Shown in pieces: positions 1 through 9,829 of a DNA stretch of 29,611 nt. Location: NCBI GenBank assembly GCA_037385045.1, contig JARRNJ010000024.1, forward strand, positions 1-29,611. The letters are read 5' to 3'. Within the stretch, counting starts at the first letter, position 1, and each line of letters starts with the position of its first letter. The translations under genes were made by a program, and so were the position numbers. The stretch is from JARRNJ01 sp037385045 (GTDB taxonomy: Bacteria; Pseudomonadota; Gammaproteobacteria; JASBUN01). The notes below the pieces were generated by a model. It had not been told where the DNA came from. It searched no databases and worked only from the letters and a program-made list of their open reading frames with translations.

Positions 1-36
1 CTTGCCGACGGGCGCCCGCCCGCGTCTGCTAACGTA

Positions 37-1101
37 ATGACTGAACTGAAAAACGACCGTCTCTTGCGCGCATTGCTGCGCCAGCCGTTGGATGTGACCC
101 CGGTCTGGATCATGCGCCAGGCGGGTCGGTATCTCCCCGAATATCGTGCCACGCGCGAACAGGCAGGCAGCTTCATGGACCTGTGCCGGGATCCCGAGCG
201 TGCCTGCGAAGTGACCCTGCAGCCCATTGACCGCTTCGGTCTGGATGCGGCCATTCTGTTCTCCGACATTCTCACCATCCCCGACGCCATGGGCCTGGGG
301 CTGTATTTCACCGAGGGCGAGGGGCCGCGTTTCCGCAAGCCGATCCGCAGCGAATCCGATATCGCGGCGCTGGGGGTGCCGGATCCCGAGCAGGAATTGC
401 GCTATGTGATTGACGCGGTGCGCACTATCCGGCGCGAGCTGCACGGACGGGTGCCGTTGATCGGTTTTTCCGGCAGTCCGTGGACACTGGCCACCTACAT
501 GGTCGAAGGCGGAAGCGCAAAGTTCTTCGCCAACACCAAGGCGCTGATGTTCGACCGCCCTGACCTGATGCACCGGCTGCTGGATGTGTTGGCCCGGTCG
601 GTGAGCGATTATCTCAACGCGCAGATTGCCGCGGGCGCCCAGGCCGTCATGGTCTTCGACACCTGGGGCGGTATGTTGACTCCGCGGGACTACCGCGAGT
701 TTTCGCTGCGTTACATGCGCGATATCGTCAACAGCCTGACCCGTGAGAACGAGGGCAGGCGCGTGCCGGTGACGCTGTTTACCAAGGGCGGCGGCCAGTG
801 GCTCGAAGACATCGCTGCAACCGGATGCGATGCGGTCGGCCTCGATTGGACGGTGGATATCGGTGCCGCACGCCAGCGCGTCGGTGACCGCGTTGCCCTG
901 CAGGGAAACATGGACCCCTGCGTGCTGTACGCTTCCGCCGAGCGGGTTCGCGCCGAGGTCGGGACGATCCTGGAGCAGTTCGGCAGCGGCAGCGGCCACG
1001 TGTTCAACCTTGGCCACGGCATTCACCCTTCGATCGACCCGGACCGGGTGGCCGCCCTGGTCGAGGCGGTTCACGAATTGAGTCCGCGCTATCACGGCTA
1101 A
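37..1101 (+). CDS. hemE: Uroporphyrinogen decarboxylase
   Basis: This cytoplasmic enzyme removes the four acetate carboxyls of uroporphyrinogen III to give coproporphyrinogen III in haem synthesis. The 354-residue protein has the usual family length. The N-terminal signature WIMRQAGRYLPEYR is at residues 24-37, with the substrate-binding arginines R27, R31 and R37. The conserved aspartate of FSDILTIPDAMG is D77, the GFSGSPWTLATYM block with its tyrosine is at 142-154, and FDTWGG follows near residue 207. The ATG at 37 overlaps a TAA (TAATG), and I see no strong ribosome binding site in the 36 bases available. No other haem gene is adjacent; hemW lies 10 kb away. Identification is firm. Only the upstream operon context is missing, because the window begins just before the gene. 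Confidence 0.97.
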   Translation: MTELKNDRLLRALLRQPLDVTPVWIMRQAGRYLPEYRATREQAGSFMDLCRDPERACEVTLQPIDRFGLDAAILFSDILTIPDAMGLGLYFTEGEGPRFRKPIRSESDIAALGVPDPEQELRYVIDAVRTIRRELHGRVPLIGFSGSPWTLATYMVEGGSAKFFANTKALMFDRPDLMHRLLDVLARSVSDYLNAQIAAGAQAVMVFDTWGGMLTPRDYREFSLRYMRDIVNSLTRENEGRRVPVTLFTKGGGQWLEDIAATGCDAVGLDWTVDIGAARQRVGDRVALQGNMDPCVLYASAERVRAEVGTILEQFGSGSGHVFNLGHGIHPSIDPDRVAALVEAVHELSPRYHG

Positions 1102-1131
1102 CCGGCGGCCGCCGGCAGGCTTCGCCGCCGG
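1102..1131 (+). terminator. GC-rich hairpin directly after hemE
   Basis: Arms CCGGCGGC (1102-1109) and GCCGCCGG (1124-1131) are perfect inverted repeats beginning at the base after the hemE stop. There is no T-run after the stem, so it may be a weak or Rho-assisted terminator or a 3'-end stabiliser. A second small perfect hairpin, GGACGA/TCGTCC, lies at 1241-1255 in the same 232-base gap before the next gene. I see nothing else in that gap. Confidence 0.35.
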
Positions 1132-1333
1132 GTAGTGCGCCGGACACCGGCGGGGCCATCGCTACGCAACGCTCCTGCAGGGCGCCACGACTGGGGCAAA
1201 CGCGGGTTTTTCGGGCCACAGCGGTGCGGCGGCTCGGGCTGGACGACTTTCGTCCTGGTTTCGGGGCGCCGTCGAGGCGTGGTTTTGTTGGCGGCTTCGG
1301 TTGATGTATCCGCGATGGGAGTCATTTCGCGCG

Positions 1334-3877
1334 ATGAATGAGAGGCTCACGACACGCTTGGGACTGAACAGCCTGCGGGGCCGCTACCTCTACGCGGCCG
1401 GATTCATCGCCCTGGTCGTCGTCGCCGGGGGCTGGACCGGGCGCAGCATCCTCGGGCGCAGCGCTGCCGACAGCACCGCCAATATCCAGCGCCGCAACCA
1501 AGTCGTGCACGACAGCCGGCTGATACGCAATGCGGTCTGGCGCGCCGAGTATGCGTTGCTGGCCTATATCCTGTCTCCCTCCGACCGAGATCGGCAAGCG
1601 GTAACCTCCAACCTGGACCTGGCCCTCGGCTACGCCGAAACGTTGCAGTCGGTGTCTCTGCCGCGCAACGCCAGCGGATTCCACAATCTGCCAGTGCTGG
1701 TCACAGACCTGAAGCGGCTGAAGGAGAAGGGGCTGGGGCTGATGGAAATCCGCGACACGCCCGACCGCCTGTTCCCGAGCATGGCCATCGTGAGCGGCAG
1801 CATGGCCGAGGCCAGCCAGGATTTCCATGCGGCGGCAACGCACGCCATCGAGGCGCTGGCCGGCGGCGTCGGCCCGGCTCACTCCGCCAGCGGTCAAGTG
1901 GTGCAGGTGCGCCGGCTGTGGAGCCGCATGATCAGTGCGTTTCGCGTCTACGTCATCCGGCGGCTCGGCACCTTCGGCGACACCGAGGCCGGGCGGCACG
2001 CGCCGTCCCGCGATGTGGAGGTGCTGTATGGCGAGGTGCTGAAGCGCCTCGGCCATTTGGAACAGCCGGTCGCGGCGCTGCGCCCGGGCATCCGCGTTCG
2101 TGCCTCACTGGCCCGCATGAACCGGGCCGCCCACGTCTGGCACCAGTCGTACACGAAGGTCATGGCGCTCAACGCATCGAATAACTGGCGTGGCGACATT
2201 CCGTTCCTGAAAAGCGAAATTCAACCGCTGCTGATCAATATCCGCGGGATCCTGGAGAAGCTGGACCAGGATATGGAGCATTCCGCGCGCGCGGATGTGG
2301 GGGCGTTTCAGGCTACCGCGGACTACATCGCGCGCGGCCAGCTGGTCAGCAGCGCGTTGGTGCTGCTGTTGGTGGCGGCGGGATTTTTCTACCTCGAGCG
2401 CCAGGTGCTCAAGCCGGTCGCACGTGTGTCCCGGGCCCTGAAGGAGGCGTCGCTGGGCAATGCCGTGCAGGAGCTGCCGGCGGTGCGAACCGTGGAAACC
2501 CGGCAGCTGGTGGAGGCGTTCCGGGAAATGGCCGAGCTGGTGCGCCACCGCCAGACGGCCCTCGAGCACCAGGCGCTGCACGATGCGCTGACCGGGTTGC
2601 CCAACCGCTCGCTGCTGCAGGATCGCCTCCAGCAGGCGATCCTGGGAGCGGCGCGCAGCAACGGGCAGGTGGCACTGCTGATGCTGGATCTCGACCGCTT
2701 CAAAGAAATTAACGACACCCTGGGGCATCACGTGGGGGACGTGGTGTTGCGTACCGCGGCCACCCGGCTGCAGCAACTGCTGCGCAAGTCTGACACGGTG
2801 GCGCGCCTGGGCGGTGACGAGTTCGCGGTACTGTTGCCGTCCACCGACCAGGAGCACGCTCAGCAGGTGGCAGCCCGAATTGTCGAGTGTCTCGAGCGGC
2901 AAATGACCGTGCATGAGCAGAAGCTCTACACCAGCGGCAGCCTGGGCATCGCCCTGTATCCCCAGCATGGTGCCAGCAGCCAGACGCTCATCAAGCGTGC
3001 CGATGTGGCCATGTATACGGCCAAGCGATCCAGCGAAGGCTACCGGATGTACGATGCATCCGCCGATCAGCACAGCGTCGCGCGGCTGTCATTGATCAGC
3101 GATTTGCATCGCGCTATCGAGGATGACCGCCTGGCGCTGCACTACCAGCCGAAGCTGGAACTCAAGTCCAGGCGCGTCATCGGCGTGGAGGCGTTGGTAC
3201 GCTGGCAGCATGACGACAACGAAAAATTCACCACCGCCGATATCATCGCCCTGGCGGAGCAAACCGGGATCATCAAGCCGCTGACGCAGTGGGTGCTTAA
3301 TCGGGCGTTGGCCGAATGCGTGGCCTGGAACGAAATGGGTCTGTCGATGAGCGTCTCGGTGAACCTGTCGGTCTGGAACCTGCAGGACCGCAACCTCGTG
3401 CCGCAGATCCGGGAGCACCTGGCCAACTGGCGTTCTCCGCCCAACCGTCTGATCCTGGAAATCACCGAGGGCGCCATGATGGCCGAGCCGGACCGGGTGC
3501 TGGCGACCCTGACCGAGCTCGACAAAATGGGCATCGGGCTGTCCATCGACGATTTCGGCACCGGTTTTTCGTCCCTGGGCTATCTGAAGAAACTGCCGGT
3601 GGACGAACTGAAGATCGACAAGTCGTTTGTCATCAGCATGACCGAGGACGACAACGACGAGACCATCGTCCGCTCCACTATCGATCTGGCGCACAATCTG
3701 GGTTTGCGCGTGGTGGCCGAGGGAGTGGAGAACGCGCGTACGCTGCAGCTGCTGGCGGATCTCGGCTGCGACATGGTGCAGGGGTACTACCTGGGCCAAC
3801 CGATGCGCGCCGACGCGGTGCCGGCCTGGCTTGAGCGCTTACCCCTCACGGTGCCTGCAATCAGCGCGGATGAGTAA
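1334..3877 (+). CDS. Membrane-anchored GGDEF–EAL cyclic-di-GMP protein
   Basis: This is a predicted cyclic-di-GMP synthase and/or phosphodiesterase in the inner membrane. Of 847 residues, a first membrane helix lies at about 19-36 and a second at about 335-355. They bracket a helical periplasmic sensor region of about 300 residues that I cannot assign to a named family. After the second helix comes a HAMP-like linker, then a GGDEF domain with intact RLGGDEFAVLL (GGDEF at 493-497). An EAL domain follows with EAL at 619-621, the metal-binding pair in DDFGTGFSSLGYL (739 on), and a terminal QGYYLGQP. Neither domain looks degenerate from these motifs, so both activities are possible. I chose the ATG at 1334 because GGGAG lies 12 bases upstream and the first helix follows naturally; an in-frame ATG at 1304 is the alternative. 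It stops 5 bases before the convergent DUF2914 gene. The ligand is unknown. Confidence 0.93.
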   Translation: MNERLTTRLGLNSLRGRYLYAAGFIALVVVAGGWTGRSILGRSAADSTANIQRRNQVVHDSRLIRNAVWRAEYALLAYILSPSDRDRQAVTSNLDLALGYAETLQSVSLPRNASGFHNLPVLVTDLKRLKEKGLGLMEIRDTPDRLFPSMAIVSGSMAEASQDFHAAATHAIEALAGGVGPAHSASGQVVQVRRLWSRMISAFRVYVIRRLGTFGDTEAGRHAPSRDVEVLYGEVLKRLGHLEQPVAALRPGIRVRASLARMNRAAHVWHQSYTKVMALNASNNWRGDIPFLKSEIQPLLINIRGILEKLDQDMEHSARADVGAFQATADYIARGQLVSSALVLLLVAAGFFYLERQVLKPVARVSRALKEASLGNAVQELPAVRTVETRQLVEAFREMAELVRHRQTALEHQALHDALTGLPNRSLLQDRLQQAILGAARSNGQVALLMLDLDRFKEINDTLGHHVGDVVLRTAATRLQQLLRKSDTVARLGGDEFAVLLPSTDQEHAQQVAARIVECLERQMTVHEQKLYTSGSLGIALYPQHGASSQTLIKRADVAMYTAKRSSEGYRMYDASADQHSVARLSLISDLHRAIEDDRLALHYQPKLELKSRRVIGVEALVRWQHDDNEKFTTADIIALAEQTGIIKPLTQWVLNRALAECVAWNEMGLSMSVSVNLSVWNLQDRNLVPQIREHLANWRSPPNRLILEITEGAMMAEPDRVLATLTELDKMGIGLSIDDFGTGFSSLGYLKKLPVDELKIDKSFVISMTEDDNDETIVRSTIDLAHNLGLRVVAEGVENARTLQLLADLGCDMVQGYYLGQPMRADAVPAWLERLPLTVPAISADE

Positions 3878-3882
3878 TCGGG

Positions 3883-4392
3883 TCAGTGGCGGGCATCGCC
3901 GGGCGCAGGCGCTTCCCGCCCTCCTGACGCTACCGCGGCGGGCTCGACCTGGGTGTAGAGGAACGAGTTGCTGGCAATGACATCGCCGGCCTGATTCACC
4001 ACCGACACGGTCCATTCTCCGGTCTGGTCGGGCAACAGGGACTTGCGCGACCAGACCCGCCAGCGCGGCCCGCGCACCTGAAACTGGACCTCGGCCACCG
4101 TGGTGCCCTCGTACTGCCAGCGATGGGTGACCGTCTGCCCCGACAGCCCGCGGAGGTCGGTGAAATAGTAGATCGTGTGCTCGTTGTTGCCGAGACTGAG
4201 GATCCGGTTGACGGGCTCCCGGTCGGCGATGCCGCTGGTGAACGCCGCGCGGACCACGCGGCCCGGTTCCGGGGCCGCCGCTGTCGAAGCGGTTGCCGGC
4301 GCCGGATCGACGTCCGGGGCGGCGGGTGTCGGCGGCTGAGCCAGTGTCAGGGCCGGCAGCAAAGCAGCGGCCAAAATGAGGAGTGTTTTCAT
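3883..4392 (-). CDS. Secreted DUF2914-domain protein
   Basis: The 169-residue protein has a clear signal peptide (MKTLLILAAALLPALTLAQ), then a Pro/Ala-rich linker to about residue 45. A DUF2914-type domain follows, with RVVRAAFTSGI, a conserved YYFTDLRGLSG segment, HRWQYEG, and a C-terminal W-rich beta region. The family occurs in proteobacterial envelope proteins and its function is not established, so I assign none. The start at 4392 is supported by the signal peptide and by GGGAG about 8 bases upstream; a longer in-frame start at 4527 would bury the signal sequence. It lies downstream of tesA on the same strand, 137 bases apart, with a hairpin between them, so a separate transcript is possible. 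The C-terminal tail is Ala/Pro-rich and low in complexity. Confidence 0.85.
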   Translation of the reverse strand: MKTLLILAAALLPALTLAQPPTPAAPDVDPAPATASTAAAPEPGRVVRAAFTSGIADREPVNRILSLGNNEHTIYYFTDLRGLSGQTVTHRWQYEGTTVAEVQFQVRGPRWRVWSRKSLLPDQTGEWTVSVVNQAGDVIASNSFLYTQVEPAAVASGGREAPAPGDARH

Positions 4393-4452
4393 CGTTACTG
4401 CTCCCGCCGGGCGCGATGCGGGGTGCCCGGGCCAGTGTGTCACCACTATGCG

Positions 4453-4470
4453 CACGGGTACCGGCCCGTG
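4453..4470 (-). other. Perfect hairpin between tesA and the DUF2914 gene
   Basis: CACGGG (4453-4458) and CCCGTG (4465-4470) form a 6-bp stem with a 6-base loop in the 137-base gap after the tesA stop. There is no T-run on the minus strand, so it may be a weak terminator or an mRNA processing/stability element. A purely chance palindrome in GC-rich DNA cannot be excluded. Confidence 0.25.
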
Positions 4471-4529
4471 TCCGTGCACTGCTTCACAGCCCGCACGCTG
4501 GACGGCGTCGTTTGTGATTCCACTCACGT

Positions 4530-5156
4530 CTAATGCCTGGCCTGGTGCGGCTGCAGCAGGGGTTCAAGGTGGGGCCAGACGTTGTCCAGCAGCCGCCGTT
4601 GTGCGTTCTGCGCGGGATGAATGCCGTCACCCTGCATCCGTTCCGGGTGACCGCCGATTCCCTGCAGCAGGAACGGTACCAGGGGCACGTTCAGCGACCG
4701 GGCCACCTGGGCGTAGACCTGATGGAATGCATGGGTATAGCCAGGACCGTAGTTGGGCGGCAGGCGTATGCCGAGGAGCAGTACCCTGCTGCCGTGCCGG
4801 CGGGCGGTGACCACCAGCGCCTCGAGATTGGCGCGCATTGCCTTGAGCGACAGCCCCCGCAGGCCGTCATTGCCGCCCAGTTCGATAATGACCACGGCCG
4901 GGCGGTGGCGCTGCAGCGCCGACGGCAGACGCGCCCGGGCGCTGCTGGTGGTATCGCCGCTGATGCTGGAGTTGATAACCTTGTAGTCAAGGTCGCGCTG
5001 ATCGAGTCGTTGCTGCAGCAGCGCCACCCAGCCTTTGTCCACATCGATACCGTAGCCGGCGCTGATGCTGTCGCCCAGCACCATGATCACCGGGGTGCGG
5101 GCATGGGCCGCGGCGCCGAGCAGCAGCGATACCATCAACAGGAGTATGCGTCGCAT
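4530..5156 (-). CDS. tesA: TesA-type periplasmic arylesterase/lysophospholipase (SGNH hydrolase)
   Basis: This is a secreted serine hydrolase of the TesA/ApeA family, acting on thioesters, aryl esters and lysophospholipids in the periplasm. The 208-residue precursor has a signal peptide with a likely cut after residue 19 (AHA/R). The nucleophile block VLGDSISAGYG contains S30. The oxyanion-hole residues are G67 (in SISGDTT) and N96 (in ELGGND), and the catalytic Asp and His are D177 and H180 in GDGIHPAQ. The start at 5156 is supported by the signal peptide and GGAGG about 11 bases upstream. It is divergent from the ybbA-type ATPase gene, and the two start codons overlap within a CATG. The tesA–ybbA–ybbP arrangement is conserved in E. 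coli, where the transporter has been linked functionally to TesA. Confidence 0.94.
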   Translation of the reverse strand: MRRILLLMVSLLLGAAAHARTPVIMVLGDSISAGYGIDVDKGWVALLQQRLDQRDLDYKVINSSISGDTTSSARARLPSALQRHRPAVVIIELGGNDGLRGLSLKAMRANLEALVVTARRHGSRVLLLGIRLPPNYGPGYTHAFHQVYAQVARSLNVPLVPFLLQGIGGHPERMQGDGIHPAQNAQRRLLDNVWPHLEPLLQPHQARH

Positions 5157-5844
5157 GCGGGAAAACCCCTCCGAGCCGATTGTGCAAGTGAGCCACGTGA
5201 CCAAGCAAGTGCCCAGCCCCGAAGGCCCTCTGCGCATCCTGGACGATATCAGCCTGACCGTCGACTACGGCGACACGGTTGCCATCCTGGGCGCGTCCGG
5301 CTCCGGCAAATCCACGCTGCTCGGACTGATGGCGGGGCTTGATACCCCCAGCAGCGGCAGCGTGCGGTTGGGCGGGGTGGAACTGACGCATCTCGACGAG
5401 GACGGACGCGCCCGGCAGCGCGCCGGACGGGTGGGCTTCGTGTTCCAGTCGTTCCAGCTGCTGCCGGGACTGACCGCGCTGGAGAACGTCATGCTGCCGG
5501 TGGAGCTGGCGGGCGGCGAGCATCCCGTCGAGCAGGCGCTGGGGGTGTTGGGGCAGGTGGGCCTGCACAGCCGGCGCCACCACTACCCCAATCAACTCTC
5601 CGGAGGCGAGCAGCAGCGGGTGGCCATCGCGCGGGCGTTTGCGGCCGCGCCGCAGGTGCTGTTTGCGGACGAGCCCACCGGAAACCTGGACCAGCACACC
5701 GGCGCCCATATCAGCGAGCTGTTGTTCGCCATCAATCAGGCGCACGGCACGACCCTGGTCCTGGTGACCCACGACCCGGCGCTCGCCGGGCATTGCCAAC
5801 GCCGCCTGGAACTGGACGCGGGCCGCTGGACACATGCGGCATGA
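5155..5844 (+). CDS. ybbA: ABC transporter ATPase, YbbA type
   Basis: This is the ATP-hydrolysing subunit of a MacB/LolD-class ABC transporter, cytoplasmic and partnered by the FtsX-type permease encoded next. In 229 residues it shows Walker A GASGSGKST, a Q-loop in FQSFQLLPG, the signature LSGGEQQRVAIARA, Walker B VLFADEPTGNLD and the switch histidine in LVTHD. All motifs are intact. I chose the ATG at 5155 because AGGAG lies 10 bases upstream; the in-frame ATG at 5146 has only a 1-base spacer. This start shares two bases with the opposing tesA start codon. The stop overlaps the start of the permease gene (ATGA at 5841-5844), which suggests coupled translation. By position and partner it is YbbA; sequence alone would also fit LolD, but lolC/E-like neighbours are absent. 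Confidence 0.93.
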   Translation: MRENPSEPIVQVSHVTKQVPSPEGPLRILDDISLTVDYGDTVAILGASGSGKSTLLGLMAGLDTPSSGSVRLGGVELTHLDEDGRARQRAGRVGFVFQSFQLLPGLTALENVMLPVELAGGEHPVEQALGVLGQVGLHSRRHHYPNQLSGGEQQRVAIARAFAAAPQVLFADEPTGNLDQHTGAHISELLFAINQAHGTTLVLVTHDPALAGHCQRRLELDAGRWTHAA

Positions 5845-8330
5845 ACGCCGCCCGGTTTTCCCTCCGGGCGCTGCGCCGCGAATGGCGCAGCGGCGAGGTG
5901 CGGGCACTGTTCGCGGCGGTGCTGATCGCCGTGGCCGCAATCACCTCGGTGGGCTTTTTTGCCGACCGAATCGAGGGTGCGCTGCGGTTGCAGGCCGGCG
6001 AACTGCTGGCCGCGGACCTGCGCGTGGTCTCGCCGACCGTGCCGCCGGCGAACTGGTTCAACGCGGCCCGGCAGGATGGTCTGCGCACCGCGGAAACACT
6101 GTCGTTCCCGAGTGTGGTGGTGGCCGGCGACCGCACGCACCTGGCGGCGGTAAAGGCCGTGGGTCCGGCCTATCCGCTGCGCGGACGATTGCAGACGGCG
6201 CGCCGGCCGTTCGGCCCCACCCGGGTCGCCGCAGCGGGCCCCGGCAAGGGTTCCGTATGGGTCGATCCCCAGCTGTTCCGTGACCTGCGTCTGCGCCTGG
6301 GCGACGAGGTGCAGGTGGGGGCGGCGTCGGTGCGGGTGACCCGGGTGCTGGCCTATGAGCCGGATCGCGGCGGGGATCTGTTCAGCGTCGCGCCGCGCCT
6401 GATGATGAACCTGGCCGACGTGCCGGCCACGCGCCTGGTGCAGCCGGGCAGCCGGGTGCGCTACGCGTTGTTGGTGGCGGGCGCGCCCCGGGCCGTGGCC
6501 CGCTTCCGAAGCTGGCTCAAGCCGCGCCTGGACGCGACCCAGCATCTCGAAGACCTCAGCGATGCGCGTCCGCAGTTGCGAACGGCCATCGAGCGCGGCC
6601 GCCATTTCCTCGGCCTGGCGGCGCTGGTGGCCGTCCTGGTGGCTGGTGTGGCCATCGCCATCAGCGCCCGTCGCTACGCCGCCCGGCACCTGGACAACGC
6701 CGCCGTGCTGCGCTGCCTGGGGGCGGGGCAGGGGTGGCTGACCCGCACCTACCTGCTGCAAGTGTTGTGGATCGCCGTGGGTGGGGGCGTTGCCGGCACC
6801 TTGCTCGGGTTCGGGGCCCAGTCGGTGCTGGCGGCGCTGTTGGGCGGCGTGGTGGGCGGGGACCTGCCGCCGCCGGGGTGGCTGCCGGCGTTGGCGGGGT
6901 TGAGCGCCGGGCTGGTGGCGTTGTGTGGTTTCGCGCTGCCGCCGCTGCTGCGCATCCGGCGCGTGCCACCGCTGCGCGTGCTGCGCCGGGACCTGGGTCC
7001 GCTGCCGGCCGGGGCGGTCAGCGTGTACGGCAGCGGGTTGGCCGCGGTAACGGCGTTGGCGGTGTGGCAGGCCGGTGAACTGCGTCTGGCGCTGATGTTT
7101 CTCGGCGGCGCCGCCGTCACGGTGCTGGCGTTGGGCGGTTGTGCCTGGCTGTTGGTCCGTGCCTTGTCGGGCCTGCGGCGCCGGGTGGGGGTGGCATGGC
7201 GCTTCGGCCTGGCCAATATCGTGCGCCGTGCGGGGACCAGCGCGGTACAGGTGCTGGGGTTCGGCCTGGGCGTCATGGCGCTGGTGCTGCTCACTCTGGT
7301 GCGCACCGACCTGCTGTCCGACTGGCGCCACAGTCTGCCGCCGGACGCCCCGAACCAGTTCGCCATCAATATCCAGACGGCGCAGCTGCCGGCCGTGCGG
7401 GACCTGTTCCGCTCGGCCCGGCGCACACCACCCCGGTTTTATCCCATGGTTCGCGGTCGTCTGGCGGCGGTCAACGGTCGGCCGGTCGATCCGTCCACTT
7501 ACAGCGACCCGCGCGCCCGGCATCTGGTGGAGCGGGACTTCAATCTGTCCTGGGCCGAGCGTCCCCAGGCGGGCAACCGGGTGGTCGCCGGGCACTGGTG
7601 GCCGGCCGCCGGTGCCGGCATCCACGAGTTCTCGGTGGAGGCCGGCATCGCCCGGCGCCTGGGCATTCACGTGGGCGACCGGCTCACCTACCGGGTTGCC
7701 GGTGAAACCGTCGACGGCACGGTGACCAGTTTGCGCTCCGTGCAATGGGACAGCTTTCATCCCAACTTTTTCGTCGTCGCACCGCCGGGGCTGCTGCAGG
7801 GCTATCCAACCACCTGGATCTGCAGTTTCCACCTGGCGGCGCGCGACAAGGATTTCATCAATACCCTGGTGCGCAGCTTCCCCAACGTCACGGTGATTGA
7901 CGTCGAGGCGCTGATGAGCCAGGTGCGCCGGATCATGGACCGGGTTTCCCTGGCGGTGCAGTACGTATTTCTGTTCACTCTCGGCGCGGGCTTGGTGGTG
8001 CTTTATTCGGCGGTGCAGGCGACCCAACACGAGCGCCTTCACGAGGGCGCGGTGCTGCGCACCCTGGGGGCGGGGCGGCGCCAGCTGCTGCTGGGGTTGA
8101 TCGGTGAGTTCGTCACTCTGGGACTGCTGGCGGGCCTGCTGGGCGCCCTCGGCGCCAACGTGGTGGGCTACTTCCTGGCCGAGCATGTGCTGGATCTGCC
8201 GCTGAAAATCCACCCGCTGTGGTGGCTGGCGGGAATGTTGGCCGGCGGTATCGGCGTGGGACTGGCCGGCATCGTCGGTGCACGGCACGTGCTGCGGCAG
8301 TCGCCGTTGCAGACGTTGCGCCGGATTTAG
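5841..8330 (+). CDS. ybbP: FtsX-family ABC transporter permease, YbbP type
   Basis: This large inner-membrane permease (829 residues) contains two FtsX-type modules. An N-terminal helix (about 20-45) is followed by a periplasmic domain of roughly 200 residues and a cluster of helices around residues 255-385. Further helices follow around 395-495, then a second periplasmic domain, then three C-terminal helices. About ten membrane segments fit the YbbP architecture. The start overlaps the ATPase stop by 4 bases. In E. coli, YbbA–YbbP form a complex linked to TesA. By analogy this one may move a hydrophobic substrate out of the inner membrane towards the periplasmic hydrolase encoded on the other side of the shared promoter. 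That link is inference. A very long open frame lies antisense to this gene and is a codon-bias artefact. Confidence 0.92.
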   Translation: MNAARFSLRALRREWRSGEVRALFAAVLIAVAAITSVGFFADRIEGALRLQAGELLAADLRVVSPTVPPANWFNAARQDGLRTAETLSFPSVVVAGDRTHLAAVKAVGPAYPLRGRLQTARRPFGPTRVAAAGPGKGSVWVDPQLFRDLRLRLGDEVQVGAASVRVTRVLAYEPDRGGDLFSVAPRLMMNLADVPATRLVQPGSRVRYALLVAGAPRAVARFRSWLKPRLDATQHLEDLSDARPQLRTAIERGRHFLGLAALVAVLVAGVAIAISARRYAARHLDNAAVLRCLGAGQGWLTRTYLLQVLWIAVGGGVAGTLLGFGAQSVLAALLGGVVGGDLPPPGWLPALAGLSAGLVALCGFALPPLLRIRRVPPLRVLRRDLGPLPAGAVSVYGSGLAAVTALAVWQAGELRLALMFLGGAAVTVLALGGCAWLLVRALSGLRRRVGVAWRFGLANIVRRAGTSAVQVLGFGLGVMALVLLTLVRTDLLSDWRHSLPPDAPNQFAINIQTAQLPAVRDLFRSARRTPPRFYPMVRGRLAAVNGRPVDPSTYSDPRARHLVERDFNLSWAERPQAGNRVVAGHWWPAAGAGIHEFSVEAGIARRLGIHVGDRLTYRVAGETVDGTVTSLRSVQWDSFHPNFFVVAPPGLLQGYPTTWICSFHLAARDKDFINTLVRSFPNVTVIDVEALMSQVRRIMDRVSLAVQYVFLFTLGAGLVVLYSAVQATQHERLHEGAVLRTLGAGRRQLLLGLIGEFVTLGLLAGLLGALGANVVGYFLAEHVLDLPLKIHPLWWLAGMLAGGIGVGLAGIVGARHVLRQSPLQTLRRI

Positions 8331-8370
8331 CGCGATACCTGCGTGAGGTGTTTGGTTTGGGTGGCTGCGG

Positions 8371-8485
8371 GAGAGAAAAGGGTAAAGAGGAAAGGGTAAA
8401 GAGGAAAGGGTAAAGAGGAAAGAGGAAAGCAAGACGGGAGTCGCCGCCAACTTTGCTCTTTCTTCTTTACCCTTTTCTCTGGCTC
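8371..8485. repeat. 14-bp tandem repeat with distal inverted copy
   Basis: The unit GGGTAAAGAGGAAA occurs three times in tandem from about 8380 to 8420, followed by a shortened AGAGGAAA. About 60 bases later (8456-8480) an inverted copy appears, TTTACCCTTTTCTCT on the plus strand. The first unit with its leader and the inverted copy can pair over roughly 22 bp with one mismatch. The segment is purine-rich on one strand, unlike the GC-rich genes beside it. It fills the convergent gap between ybbP and the malic enzyme gene, where a transcript from either side could form a long stem. No open frame explains it. Confidence 0.8.
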
Positions 8486-8491
8486 CCGTAG

Positions 8492-8521
8492 GTTGCGTCA
8501 AGGCCGAAGGCCGGACGCGAC
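8492..8521. terminator. Hairpin in the convergent ybbP/malic-enzyme gap
   Basis: Arms GTTGCGTC (8492-8499) and GACGCGAC (8514-8521) pair with one G-U or mismatch position. The inside contains a second stem, GGCC-GAA-GGCC (8502-8512). There is no T-run on either side. It could act as a two-way transcript end or be a REP-like palindrome; its position between two converging genes fits both. Whether it recurs elsewhere in the genome would distinguish these. Confidence 0.4.
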
Positions 8522-8562
8522 ATAGCGGCCGTTGGCCCGGCGAGCCCGCAGTGTGGCCGCGG

Positions 8563-9807
<1,245 letters not shown>

Positions 9808-9829
9808 GGGGATGGCCTCGCGTTGGTCG

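Noticed and set aside
8371..8430. CRISPR-like reading of the tandem repeat
   Set aside because: Units are 14 bp and directly abutting with no unique spacers, and no cas gene is in the window.
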